From Mycolicibacter heraklionensis (lineage in GTDB: Bacteria; Actinomycetota; Actinomycetes; Mycobacteriales; Mycobacteriaceae): a DNA stretch of 64,000 nt. Made by a program: the position numbers and the translations under genes. The stretch is from positions 3,538,880 to 3,602,879 of the forward strand of contig NZ_CP080997.1 of assembly GCF_019645815.1 (NCBI RefSeq). Reading direction: 5' to 3'. Below are positions 46,258 through 54,625 of this stretch, one piece after another; within the stretch, counting starts at the first letter, position 1, and each line of letters starts with the position of its first letter. A model generated the notes under the pieces. That model made no database searches. It was not told the DNA's origin and was given only the letters and a program-made list of their open reading frames with translations.

Positions 46258-46333
46258 CAGTACGCCCCCGTTAGGTTCGGTGAATTGGCTCCGCTACAAG
46301 CTACCGGCGCAGGCCGAAGTCTGCTCGGCCGGG

Positions 46334-46963
46334 TCATTCGGCGTCGACGACGCCGTAGGTCTGTGCCGCCGGGGTGAACAGTCGGGCCAGGTCGGCAGCC
46401 ACGTCGTGATCGGCTTCCGGCGGCATGGAGACATAGCTCATGGCCAGCCGCACCACGGCCCGGGCCAGGATTCCGGCGTCGTCTTCGCTGACCTTGACCC
46501 AGCTGTGCATGAACGACGACGTCAGCCGCGCTGAGCTGCGGGTGATGATCGGGCCGCTGTCGGTGGTGATGATCTGCAGCAGGTCGGGCTTGGCGGCCCC
46601 GGTCAGCAGCGAGATCACCAGCGGGTCGGCGGCCGAATCGGAGAAGAAGGCCCGGAACCCCTCCAGGAACGCCGCGTGGATGTCGCCGACGTTGTTGGAC
46701 ATGGCGCGGTCCACAGCGTCGACCAGGCGGTCGGCCAGCCGGATCGCATAGCCCTGCGCCAACCCCTGGCGTGAGCCGAACTCGTTGTAGATGGTCTGCC
46801 TACTGACCCCGGCCGCCTCGGCCACCGCGGCCAGCGTGATCGACGACCAGTCCCGGCGGGTCAGCAGCTCCCGCATCGCATCGAGCACCGAGTCGCGCAG
46901 CAGCGCCCGGGATGCCTCGGCGTAGGGGATGCGTTTCACCACCGCGAGATTAGCTGTTGTCAC
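46334..46963 (-). CDS. TetR-family regulator of alkane hydroxylase (AlkX-like)
   Basis: This 209-residue regulator has a TetR DNA-binding domain: RDSVLDAMRELLTRRDWSSI and VAEAAGVSRQTIYNEFGSR. A ligand-binding domain follows (AFLEGFRAFFSDSAADPLV). It corresponds to Rv3249c, downstream of alkB-rubA-rubB in H37Rv, and homologues repress that operon. The GTG at 46963 overlaps the rubredoxin scar stop as GTGA, so translational coupling survived the loss of the rubredoxin genes. Confidence 0.88.
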   Translation of the reverse strand: MTTANLAVVKRIPYAEASRALLRDSVLDAMRELLTRRDWSSITLAAVAEAAGVSRQTIYNEFGSRQGLAQGYAIRLADRLVDAVDRAMSNNVGDIHAAFLEGFRAFFSDSAADPLVISLLTGAAKPDLLQIITTDSGPIITRSSARLTSSFMHSWVKVSEDDAGILARAVVRLAMSYVSMPPEADHDVAADLARLFTPAAQTYGVVDAE

Positions 46964-47034
46964 CGCCGGAAGACTTCCACCATCTCGAAATCGGCCTTGG
47001 CCGCGCCGCGGTCCGGACCGCGGTAGGCCGCCAT
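46960..47034 (-). pseudogene. Fused remnant of rubA and rubB (rubredoxin scar)
   Basis: A 24-codon frame lies where rubA and rubB occur in H37Rv. It starts MAAYR, as in RubA, and ends GAAKADFEMVEVFRR, as at the RubB C-terminus. The junction reads GPDR in place of the metal-binding CPDC, so the two Cys codons seem to have changed by single bases (TGT to GGT, TGC to CGC). The frame overlaps alkB by one base (TGATG) and the regulator by four (GTGA). It cannot bind iron. I infer in-frame recombination between rubredoxin CPxC motifs followed by decay. Confidence 0.75.
47006..47023. repeat. Perfect 18-base palindrome at the rubredoxin scar
   Basis: CCGCGGTCCGGACCGCGG is a perfect self-complementary sequence located exactly over the junction codons. 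It may have formed at the deletion, may stabilise a hairpin in the mRNA between alkB and the regulator, or may bind a protein. Confidence 0.8.
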
Positions 47035-48248
47035 CACACCGCTGCCGCGTCGGCCCCGCGATAACGGGCCAGGATCTTCGCGCGCCGGCGTGGGTCGATG
47101 TTGACCCGGGTGATGTCGCCGCCGTAGTGCGCCAGCACCCGGTGGTCCATCAGCCTGCGCCACAGCGGCGGGAGGTAGGTGAGCCCGATCAGCGACGCGT
47201 ATCCGCTGGGCAGGTTCGGCGAATCGGAGAAGCTGCGCAGCGTCTGGTATCGCCGGGTGGGGTTGGCGTGGTGGTCGCTGTGTCGCTGCAGGTGGTAGAG
47301 GAACAGGTTGGTCACCAGATGGTCGGAGTTCCAACTGTGTTCGGGCGTGCAGCGTTCATAACGGCCATTCGCACGGGTCTGCCGCAGCAGGCCGTAGTGC
47401 TCGATGTAGTTGACCGACTCCAGCAGAGAGAAGCCGTAGACGGCCTGGATGACGACGAACGGGATGAGCGCCGGGCCGAACACCGCGATCAGCACTCCCC
47501 ACAGCACCACCGACATCAGCCAGGCGTTGAGCACGTCGTTGGACAGTCGCCAGGGTCCCTTGTCCAACCGGCGCAACCGTGCGGCCTCCAGCTGCCAGGC
47601 CGAGCGCAGACCACCGAAGACGCTGCGCGGCAGGAACTCCCAGAAGGTCTCACCGAACCGGCCCGACGCCGGGTCTTCGGGGGTGGCCACCCGCACGTGG
47701 TGGCCGCGGTTGTGCTCGACGTAGAAGTGCCCGTAGCAGACCTGCGCCAAGGTGATCTTGGACAGCCAGCGCTCGAGCCGATCCCTCTTGTGCCCCAGCT
47801 CATGCGCGGTGTTGATGCCGACGCCGCCCAAGGTGCCCACCGACAGCGCCAGCCCGATCTTGGCGAACCAGCTGAGAGACCCCTCGACTCCCAGCCAGCC
47901 CAGATCGGTGGCGGTGAACAGGTAGGCGCCCAGGACGAGGCTGGCGTACTGGCACGGAATGTAGGCGTAGGTGCAGTAGCGGTAGTACCGGTCATTCTCC
48001 AACTGCGCCATCAGCTCGTCGGGCGGGTTCTGCCCGTCAACCCCGAACCGCAGATCCAGCGCCGGCAGCAGCACGTAGACCAGGATCGGCCCGATCCAGA
48101 ACGGCACCTGCGCGGCCAGATGCCAGCCGAACCGGTTCATCGCCCAGATGAACGGCAGCATGGTGAACATCACGGTCGGAGCGATCAAGCCCATCAACCA
48201 GAGGTATCGCTTCTTGTCCCGCCACACCTCCGCGGTCTGGATGCTCAT
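47034..48248 (-). CDS. alkB: Alkane 1-monooxygenase (membrane di-iron)
   Basis: This protein of about 404 residues hydroxylates terminal carbons of alkanes. It has several membrane helices and the His motifs HELGHKRD, EHNRGHHVRVATPEDPA and LQRHSDHHANPTRRYQTL, plus NYIEHYGLLR. The ATG at 48248 is preceded by AAGGAGGG at seven bases, so I reject the ATG at 48275. Rubredoxin normally feeds electrons to this enzyme, and the rubredoxin genes are missing just downstream, so it must use a partner encoded elsewhere. In H37Rv this is Rv3252c. Confidence 0.95.
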   Translation of the reverse strand: MSIQTAEVWRDKKRYLWLMGLIAPTVMFTMLPFIWAMNRFGWHLAAQVPFWIGPILVYVLLPALDLRFGVDGQNPPDELMAQLENDRYYRYCTYAYIPCQYASLVLGAYLFTATDLGWLGVEGSLSWFAKIGLALSVGTLGGVGINTAHELGHKRDRLERWLSKITLAQVCYGHFYVEHNRGHHVRVATPEDPASGRFGETFWEFLPRSVFGGLRSAWQLEAARLRRLDKGPWRLSNDVLNAWLMSVVLWGVLIAVFGPALIPFVVIQAVYGFSLLESVNYIEHYGLLRQTRANGRYERCTPEHSWNSDHLVTNLFLYHLQRHSDHHANPTRRYQTLRSFSDSPNLPSGYASLIGLTYLPPLWRRLMDHRVLAHYGGDITRVNIDPRRRAKILARYRGADAAAV

Positions 48249-48285
48249 GCACGCCCTCCTTGTGAGTTCAGCCACCGTCGCGGTT

Positions 48286-48320
48286 GGACATTACGTGGTT
48301 GTCCGTACGTTGTCTAGACA
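48286..48320. promoter_or_regulatory. Inverted repeats upstream of alkB
   Basis: GGACA-N9-TGTCC (48286-48304) and the perfect palindrome TGTCTAGACA (48311-48320) share TGTC half-sites and lie 38-72 bases before the alkB ATG. They are candidates for the operator of the AlkX-like repressor. The rest of the 152-base gap to the cyclase gene has no gene. A TATAAC (48371-48376) could be the -10 of the cyclase. Confidence 0.45.
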
Positions 48321-48400
48321 TTTGATGGCAATTTGTACACGAAAATGGTGCGCTGCGTCCCGCAGATCCGTATAACTTTGGGTGCACAACGCACTCAGGG

Positions 48401-49984
48401 ATGGGCACGACCGCGATGACGACTGCAGGTTCGAGCGCAGGCGCGCGGCCGCGTACCGCCGTCCGGATCCGCGACTACGCGGCCGGACTGGCCTTCGCCC
48501 ACCTGCTGACCAGCGCCGAGGCGATCGCGGTGGTGGTGTCGCTCAACGGGGAGACCCCACTCACCGACTCCTCCTTGCTGTCGGTACCGAACCTGGTGCT
48601 GGTGGCGGTACTGGTGACGCTGGGCACCGCGACTGTCGTCGCCGCGGGCAGCGCCAGCATCGCGCCGTCGGTGCGCTGGTACACCGCCGGAGCCCCGCCC
48701 GACCGCGGACACCACCGCGCAGCCATCAACATCCTGCGCCGGCAGTCGGTGATCGTGCTCGGGACCTGGCTGATCGGCGGGGCGATCGGCATGGCCGCGA
48801 TCCACTCCCACAACTTGGGACTGATCGTGCTGCTCAGCTCGATCATCGTGTTCGGGGGTACCGCGTCGCTGAGCACCAGCATGCTGTTCACCCAGCGCAC
48901 CTTGCGCCCGATCGTGGCCGCCGCCTGGCAGGGATCCGACGTCCGCGCGACCGCCCCCGGCGTGCTGGCCCGGCTGGTGACGATGTGGTTCGTCACCTGT
49001 GCGCTGCCGTCGGCGGCCATCATCGCGCTGATCGTCTGCCGGCAGATGGGCTGGATCATCGACCCGGACTCGTCGGTGGAGATCCCGGTGCTGGTGCTGT
49101 GCGTGGTGGCGGTGCTGCTCGGCGTCCGTGCCATGATCCTGGTGTCGCGCTCGATCTCCGATCCGGTCGGCGAGGTGGTCAAGGCCATGGCCCGGGTCGA
49201 GCGCGGCGAGATGACCGCGTCGGTCGGCGTCTACGAGCAGTCCGAGATCGGTCGGCTGCAAACCGGATTCAATCGCATGGTGGCCGGCCTGGCCGAACGC
49301 GACCGACTCCAGGACCTGTTCGGCCGCCATGTCGGTTCCGACGTCGCCCGGCTGGCGGTGGAGCAGGATCTCGCGCTTGCCGGCTCGGTGCAAGAGGTTG
49401 CGATCCTGTTCATCGACCTGGTGGGGTCAACCGAGTTGGCGGCCACCCACCCGCCCGACGAGGTCGCCGGGGTGCTCAACGACTTCTTCCGCATCGTGGT
49501 GGATGCCGTCGACACACAGCGCGGTTCGATCAACAAGTTTCAGGGCGATGCGGCGCTGGCGGTGTTCGGCGCTCCAGTCCCGTCCGTTCACGCGGCCACG
49601 GCGGCACTGGCCACTGCCCGCACCCTGATCGCCCGGCTTCGCCGGCTGCCGCTGGTGGACTTCGGGATCGGCGTCTCGGCGGGTCCGGTGTTCGCCGGCA
49701 ACATCGGCAGCGAAAACCGCTACGAGTACACCGTGGTCGGCGATGCCGTCAACGAGGCCGCGCGGCTGGCCGACCGCGCCAAGGCCGTCACGGCTCGGGT
49801 GTTGTGTTCGGCGACCGCGCTGGAACGCGCCGACGACGACGAGCGGGCGCATTGGGTGCACCATGGCTCGGCGATATTGCGCGGCCGCGCGCAGCCCACC
49901 GAAATGTCAATGCCGATCACCGAGCCCGCGACCTGGGGTGACCTGGCTGCTGGGCACGTGCCAGACTCCGAGGATGGCTTATGA
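48401..49984 (+). CDS. Membrane class III adenylate cyclase with HAMP domain
   Basis: This 527-residue protein has about six transmembrane segments in the first 260 residues, a HAMP domain (SDPVGEVVKAMARVERGEM) and a class III cyclase domain. The catalytic parts are visible: first metal Asp in FIDLVGSTE, Lys in INKFQGDAALAVFG with second metal Asp, and VVGDAVNEAARL with the adenine-specifying Asp, Asn and Arg. All six canonical positions appear intact. The layout matches Rv1318c-Rv1320c/Rv3645. The start codon at 48401 could also be ATG 48416. It overlaps the hydrolase gene. Confidence 0.9.
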   Translation: MGTTAMTTAGSSAGARPRTAVRIRDYAAGLAFAHLLTSAEAIAVVVSLNGETPLTDSSLLSVPNLVLVAVLVTLGTATVVAAGSASIAPSVRWYTAGAPPDRGHHRAAINILRRQSVIVLGTWLIGGAIGMAAIHSHNLGLIVLLSSIIVFGGTASLSTSMLFTQRTLRPIVAAAWQGSDVRATAPGVLARLVTMWFVTCALPSAAIIALIVCRQMGWIIDPDSSVEIPVLVLCVVAVLLGVRAMILVSRSISDPVGEVVKAMARVERGEMTASVGVYEQSEIGRLQTGFNRMVAGLAERDRLQDLFGRHVGSDVARLAVEQDLALAGSVQEVAILFIDLVGSTELAATHPPDEVAGVLNDFFRIVVDAVDTQRGSINKFQGDAALAVFGAPVPSVHAATAALATARTLIARLRRLPLVDFGIGVSAGPVFAGNIGSENRYEYTVVGDAVNEAARLADRAKAVTARVLCSATALERADDDERAHWVHHGSAILRGRAQPTEMSMPITEPATWGDLAAGHVPDSEDGL

Positions 49985-50894
49985 CATCGCCCGCCCGCAG
50001 ATGGAGGGGAACATCGCCGTCGGCGAGGACCGTCAGCTCGGCTTCGCCGAATTCGGTGCTCCGCAGGGCCGGGCGGTGTTCTGGCTGCACGGCACGCCCG
50101 GCGCCCGCCGGCAGATTCCCGTCGAAGCACGGCTGTATGCCACCGAAGCCAACATCCGCCTGATCGGAGTGGACCGGCCCGGGATCGGTTCCTCGACCCC
50201 TTTCCAGTACGAGACGGTGTCCCAGTTCGCCGATGACCTGCGCACCGTCGCCGACACCCTCGGGATCGACAAGATGGCGGTCATCGGGCTGTCCGGTGGC
50301 GGCCCCTACACGCTGGCGTGCGCGGCGGCCATGCCCGAGCGGGTGGTGGCGGCCGGCATTCTGGGCGGTGTCGCCCCGGCAGTGGGCCCCGAAGCCATCG
50401 ACAGCAACCTGATGCGGCTGGCCCGACTCGCCGAGCCGGTGCTCGACCGCGCCGGACGCCCCATCAGCGTGCTGGCCGCCGGACTGATCCGGATGGTCCG
50501 GCCGGTGGCCTCGCCTGCGCTGGAGCTTTACGCGAGGCTCTCGCCCGAGGGCGACCGCGAGATGCTGTCTCGTCCGGAGTTCAAGGCGATGTTCCTCGAT
50601 GACCTGCTCAACGGGTCCCGCAAGCAGCTCGCCGCGCCGATCGCCGATGCCGTCCTGTTCGCCCGCCCCTGGGGCTTCCGGCTCGTTGACGTGAAGGTGC
50701 CGGTGCACTGGTGGCACGGCGACGCCGATCACATTGTCCCGTTCTCCCATGGCAAACACGCGGTGGCGCTGCTGCCCGACGCCCGGCTCTACCCGATTCC
50801 CGGGGAGAGCCATCTGGCCGGACTGGGCCGCGCCGAAGAGATTCTGTGCACCTTGCTTCAGGCCTGGGACGAGGCGGACGAGCCGACACCATGA
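49974..50894 (+). CDS. Alpha/beta hydrolase
   Basis: This 306-residue protein has the oxyanion segment FWLHGTPGARRQI, nucleophile elbow GLSGGGP and a late His in GESHLAG, the standard catalytic triad order with Asp in GDADHIVP. The start is the ATG at 49974, which overlaps the cyclase end by 11 bases. No family-specific substrate is visible. It is the middle gene of a three-gene operon (cyclase, hydrolase, thioesterase). Confidence 0.85.
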   Translation: MAYDIARPQMEGNIAVGEDRQLGFAEFGAPQGRAVFWLHGTPGARRQIPVEARLYATEANIRLIGVDRPGIGSSTPFQYETVSQFADDLRTVADTLGIDKMAVIGLSGGGPYTLACAAAMPERVVAAGILGGVAPAVGPEAIDSNLMRLARLAEPVLDRAGRPISVLAAGLIRMVRPVASPALELYARLSPEGDREMLSRPEFKAMFLDDLLNGSRKQLAAPIADAVLFARPWGFRLVDVKVPVHWWHGDADHIVPFSHGKHAVALLPDARLYPIPGESHLAGLGRAEEILCTLLQAWDEADEPTP

Positions 50895-51286
50895 CCGCGC
50901 CGCAATCGATCCGGGAGTTGTTCGCCCAACTCGGTCTGCAGGAGGTGCCGTCGGCCGAGGGCACCCTGACATTGGAGATGCCGGTCGACGAGCGGGTGGT
51001 CAACACCTCCGGCGGGCTGCAGGGCGGATTGATCGCCACCATGGCCGACGTGGCGGCCGGCCAGCTCGCCGCCCGCAGCACACAATTCGGCAACGGCATC
51101 GCCACAACGGATCTGTTCATCCGCTACCTACGGCCGATCACGATCGGGCCTGCCCGGGCGGTCGCGTCCATCTTGCGCACCGGCCGGCGCTCGGTGGTGG
51201 CCCAGGTCGACATCTACCGCGGCAATGACGATCAGCTCGCCGCCACCGCGACGGTGAACTTCGCCGCCATCGAGCTGCCTGGCTGA
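50891..51286 (+). CDS. PaaI-type hotdog thioesterase
   Basis: This 131-residue single hotdog-fold protein has VVNTSGGLQGGLIATMADVAAG, which carries the HGG-like turn (here SGGLQGG) that starts the central helix, then TTDLFIRYLRPITIGPA and VVAQVDIYRG. PaaI-type enzymes hydrolyse acyl-CoA. The ATG at 50891 overlaps the hydrolase stop as ATGA. The substrate cannot be predicted from sequence. Confidence 0.85.
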   Translation: MTAPQSIRELFAQLGLQEVPSAEGTLTLEMPVDERVVNTSGGLQGGLIATMADVAAGQLAARSTQFGNGIATTDLFIRYLRPITIGPARAVASILRTGRRSVVAQVDIYRGNDDQLAATATVNFAAIELPG

Positions 51287-51342
51287 TCGCCGGCGCGGCC
51301 GCTCTCACATCCTTCTGGAATCCGTCGCCGAATCGCGGTGAC

Positions 51343-52425
51343 TCAGTTCGGCGTACTCAGCCGGCTTTCGATGAAGTGCGGCAGCCGGAACCGCCGAGGC
51401 GCATGCACCACCGGTGTGTCCTGGGGTGCACCGCCGTTCTGGGCGGCGGTGTAGGCCGCGGAATTACCGGCCACGCGCAGCACCTGGCCGCGCCAGCTGA
51501 TGTCGGCTTCCCGGTAAGCCTCCACCAGAGCCCGCTCCAGCAGCTCGTCGGCCTCGGCGATCGACAACGCCGCCAACTCGACGAATTCTCCGTCGCGGGC
51601 ATCGAGTTTGAGCGTGGTGGGACCGGTTTCCACCAGGTCGCAGTTGGCCCGGATGCTCAATTCGGCGTTGGAGCGCGCCAACCCGGCCAGCGCATAGGCG
51701 GCCAGCAGGACACGGCCCGCCTCATCCCCGGCCGGACCGCAGTCGAACCGCAGCTGCCGCAGCGCGGCGAAGCTGAGCACCTGGGTGCGGATGATCCGGC
51801 TGCAGCACACGCCGGTGTCCGACACCGCGCGGGAATCCGCTGGTGCACCATCGACGAGTACACCGATGATCTCGCCCGACAGCACACCGCGGAAACGGCT
51901 TTGGCCCGTTCCGAGGGCGGCGTCGATCGCACCGAAGACCAGACTGCCGGGGCTCAATTCCAGGAGTGCGCGGGCGTTGTCCGGTGTGCTCTCGCGGGCC
52001 ATTCGGTAGGCGGGGTGTGCGATAGCGGGCTTGCCGTCGATGGAGCCGGTGAGAAAGTGTCCGTCGAAAATCCGTTGCGGCAGTTCAAGGTCGGTGTACA
52101 CCAACCGGCCGCCCTCGTAGGAGACCTCCATGCGCGGCACCCGGCTCAATATCGGGTGCTGGTCATGGATGCCCTGCAGGATCACGGCTTCGACGCGCTG
52201 GACCTGGCTCTGGTTGTCGTCGATGAGCACCGTCGTGGTCGGCTTGCCGTCGATCAGGCGGGTCTCGGCGGGCGACGCGGAGCGCCCAGCGCGGGGAGCC
52301 GGGCTGACCGCGGCGTGCGGCCCACCGGCGGGTGCCAGCTCGGTGGACACGGTCAGAGTGCTGCCGCCACCGGCCTGGCAGGCCGCAGTGAGCTGCGGGA
52401 AGGAAAGTTTGGGCAAAGCGATCAA
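51343..52425 (-). CDS. Orphan type I-U/I-G CRISPR Csb1 (Cas7)-like protein
   Basis: This 360-residue protein matches the Csb1/GSU0053 layout. TTTVLIDDNQSQVQRVEAV corresponds to the family VLVES-QSxANRxE motif. SLVFGAIDAALGTGQSRF and LSGEIIGVLVD correspond to the LLFGxWDSxxxxxxRFARxxxSEIxG region. LLAAYALAGLARSNAELSIR and ANCDLVET correspond to the C-terminal helix with CDL. In intact systems Csb1 is the backbone of the RNA-guided complex. Here cas3, cas8u, cas5/6, cas1/2 and any repeat array are absent from the window. The TTG at 52425 overlaps the cation efflux stop as TTGA. Confidence 0.75.
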   Translation of the reverse strand: MIALPKLSFPQLTAACQAGGGSTLTVSTELAPAGGPHAAVSPAPRAGRSASPAETRLIDGKPTTTVLIDDNQSQVQRVEAVILQGIHDQHPILSRVPRMEVSYEGGRLVYTDLELPQRIFDGHFLTGSIDGKPAIAHPAYRMARESTPDNARALLELSPGSLVFGAIDAALGTGQSRFRGVLSGEIIGVLVDGAPADSRAVSDTGVCCSRIIRTQVLSFAALRQLRFDCGPAGDEAGRVLLAAYALAGLARSNAELSIRANCDLVETGPTTLKLDARDGEFVELAALSIAEADELLERALVEAYREADISWRGQVLRVAGNSAAYTAAQNGGAPQDTPVVHAPRRFRLPHFIESRLSTPN

Positions 52426-53363
52426 CCTTTCTGCTCCACCGAGTGTGGCACAGGCGTCCGGTCCAGGTCCGGCTCGAGATAGATGACCAGCGCCGCGGGT
52501 ACAGCCGCGCGGATGTTGGCTTCGGCGGCGTCGATGGTCGCCGCGACGCCGGCCAGGTCAAGACGAGGAACCAGCGCGATCTTGGCCCCCACCAGCATCT
52601 CGTCCGGGCCCAGGTACTGGGTGCGGATATGGATCAGGCGCGTGACGTTCTCGGTTCCCTCCAGCGCCGCGCGAATGGCTTGATCTTCGGCGGCGGTGGC
52701 GCCCTCGCCGATCAGCAGGCTGTGCATCTCGACCATCAGGAAGACCGCGACCGCCCCCAGCAGCGCACTGATGCCCAGCGTCCCCACGCCGTCCCACACC
52801 GGGTTTCCGGTGACCACGCTCAGCCCGACCCCGATGAGTGCCAGTGCCAGACCGATCAGCGCCGCGGTGTCCTCCAGCAGGACCACCGGAAGCTCGGGGT
52901 TGCGGGACGTGCGCAGAAACCGCCACCAGCTGCCCTCGCCCTTGAGCGGGCGCGACTCGCGCAGCGCGGTGCGAAAACTGTAGGTCTCCAACCCGATAGC
53001 CACCAGCAGGATCGCGATCGCCACCACCGGCGAACTCAGCTCGACCGGGTGGCGAACCTTCTCGTAGCCCTCGTACAGCGCGAACATCGAGCCCAGGCTG
53101 AACAGCACCAGCGCTACGACGAACGACCAGAAGTAGCGGCTGCGGCCGTGCCCGAACGGGTGCAGCGCGTCGGGCGCTTTGGTGGCGGCGCGCTGGCCGA
53201 ACAGCAGCAGCGCCTGATTAGAGGTGTCGACCACCGAGTGCACCGCTTCGGCGAGCATGGCGGCGCTACCGGTGATCAGGTAGCCGATGAACTTCGCCAC
53301 CGCGATACCGGCGTTGGCCGCCAGCGCCGCGACGATGGCCCTGGTACTACCCGAGGACGACAC
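52422..53363 (-). CDS. Cation diffusion facilitator family transporter
   Basis: This 313-residue transporter has about five or six transmembrane helices and CDF signatures: AEAVHSVVDTSNQALLLFG with a metal-site His and Asp, HPFGHGRSRYFWSF, and VVLLEDTAALIGLALALIG. A cytoplasmic C-terminal domain follows. Family members export zinc, iron, manganese or cobalt. The HSVVDT and LEDTAA pattern differs from the usual HxxxD pair, so selectivity is unclear. The GTG at 53363 directly follows the manA stop, and its own stop overlaps the csb1-like start. Confidence 0.88.
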   Translation of the reverse strand: MSSSGSTRAIVAALAANAGIAVAKFIGYLITGSAAMLAEAVHSVVDTSNQALLLFGQRAATKAPDALHPFGHGRSRYFWSFVVALVLFSLGSMFALYEGYEKVRHPVELSSPVVAIAILLVAIGLETYSFRTALRESRPLKGEGSWWRFLRTSRNPELPVVLLEDTAALIGLALALIGVGLSVVTGNPVWDGVGTLGISALLGAVAVFLMVEMHSLLIGEGATAAEDQAIRAALEGTENVTRLIHIRTQYLGPDEMLVGAKIALVPRLDLAGVAATIDAAEANIRAAVPAALVIYLEPDLDRTPVPHSVEQKG

Positions 53364-54617
53364 TCACAGGCCTATCGTGGCCCGGAACAGGGCGGCCGGC
53401 TGCTGGGCGAGCAGACGGATCGGCCCGTCGTCGCAGGGCACCCAGGCCGACTCGCCCCGGTGCAGCGTCAACGTCTTGGACTTGGCGTGCACCGTGATCG
53501 AGCCCTCGGTGCACAGCAGAATCTGCGGACCTTCGTGGCGCGCCGGCGCATCCACCTCGTGGCCGAGGTGGGTGCCGTCAAGCGTCAGCCGCGACAGCGC
53601 GAATTCCTCGGCGGGAGTCTGGTAGACCACCTCGAGTCCGTCGGTATAGGTGGCCGGCCGCAGCGCCTCCTCGGTGGTGGGGGTGAAATCCAGCACCCGC
53701 AGCAACTCCGGAACGTCGACGTGTTTGGGCGTCAGTCCGCCACGCAACACGTTGTCGGAGTTGGCCATCACCTCAAGACCCACGCCATGCAGGTAGGTGT
53801 GCAGGTTGCCGGCCGACACGAAGATGGCCTCTCCTGGCGCCAGGCTGACCCGGTTGAGCAGCAGCGAGGCCAGCACACCGGCATCCCCGGGATACCGCTC
53901 CCCCAGTTCGAGCACCGTCTTGGCTTCCGCGGAGAACTCGCCGGCCTCGGAGCTGAGGTACTGGATGGCCCCTTCGAGCACTGCGGGCACCAACACGTCC
54001 AGATCGGGTTGGGGTGCGGTGATCCAGGTGGTGAACAGCGCCCGAAGCCCGTCGGCGTCGCACTGCGCATCGGATTGGCCGTCACCGGACTGGCCGCCGA
54101 GCAGGTCGATGAACGGGTCCAGGTCGGATACCGCCAGCGCCCTCAGCAGCTCGATGGTGCGCGCCACCGGCCGGAATCCGGCCAGCGCCTCAAACGGCTG
54201 CAGCGCCACCAGCAGTTCCGGCTTGTGGCTGGTGTCGCGGTAGTTGCGGATCGGCGAGGACACCGGGACCCCGAGCCGCTCTTCGCGCTCGTAGCCCTCG
54301 ATCGCCTGCATGGCACTGGGGTGGGCTTGCAGCGACAGCGGCTCGTCGGCGGCCAGCACCTTGACCAGAAACGGCAGCCGGTCACCGAACCGCGCCTGGG
54401 CCACCGGGCCCAGCTGACCCTCCGGGTCTCGGGTCAGAACACTGAGCAACGACACTTCGCCGGTATCGGTCTCCAGGCAGGCCGGATCCCCCGGGTGTGC
54501 GCCCAACCACAGCTCGGCCTCCGGATGCGCCGCCGGCACCGGGCGCCCGGTGAACTCGGCGATAGCTGTCCTCGAGCCCCAGGCGTAGGTCCGTATCGCA
54601 CCGCGTAGTTGTTCCAC
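53364..54617 (-). CDS. manA: Mannose-6-phosphate isomerase
   Basis: This 417-residue zinc enzyme interconverts fructose-6-P and mannose-6-P, feeding mannose into mannosides, PIMs and lipoarabinomannan. The zinc site shows LQAHPS, HKPELLVAL and NLHTYLHG, all expected. I chose the GTG at 54617 (MEQLRGAIRTYAWGS); the frame to 55055 overlaps the upstream gene. It lies eight bases after the SIS-domain gene. In H37Rv this is Rv3255c. Confidence 0.94.
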   Translation of the reverse strand: MEQLRGAIRTYAWGSRTAIAEFTGRPVPAAHPEAELWLGAHPGDPACLETDTGEVSLLSVLTRDPEGQLGPVAQARFGDRLPFLVKVLAADEPLSLQAHPSAMQAIEGYEREERLGVPVSSPIRNYRDTSHKPELLVALQPFEALAGFRPVARTIELLRALAVSDLDPFIDLLGGQSGDGQSDAQCDADGLRALFTTWITAPQPDLDVLVPAVLEGAIQYLSSEAGEFSAEAKTVLELGERYPGDAGVLASLLLNRVSLAPGEAIFVSAGNLHTYLHGVGLEVMANSDNVLRGGLTPKHVDVPELLRVLDFTPTTEEALRPATYTDGLEVVYQTPAEEFALSRLTLDGTHLGHEVDAPARHEGPQILLCTEGSITVHAKSKTLTLHRGESAWVPCDDGPIRLLAQQPAALFRATIGL

Positions 54618-54625
54618 TGTTCCCG

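Noticed and set aside
47035..47334. Upstream part of the 124-codon minus-strand frame ending at the rubredoxin scar
   Set aside because: Only the last 24 codons resemble rubredoxin. The rest is alkB read in another frame.
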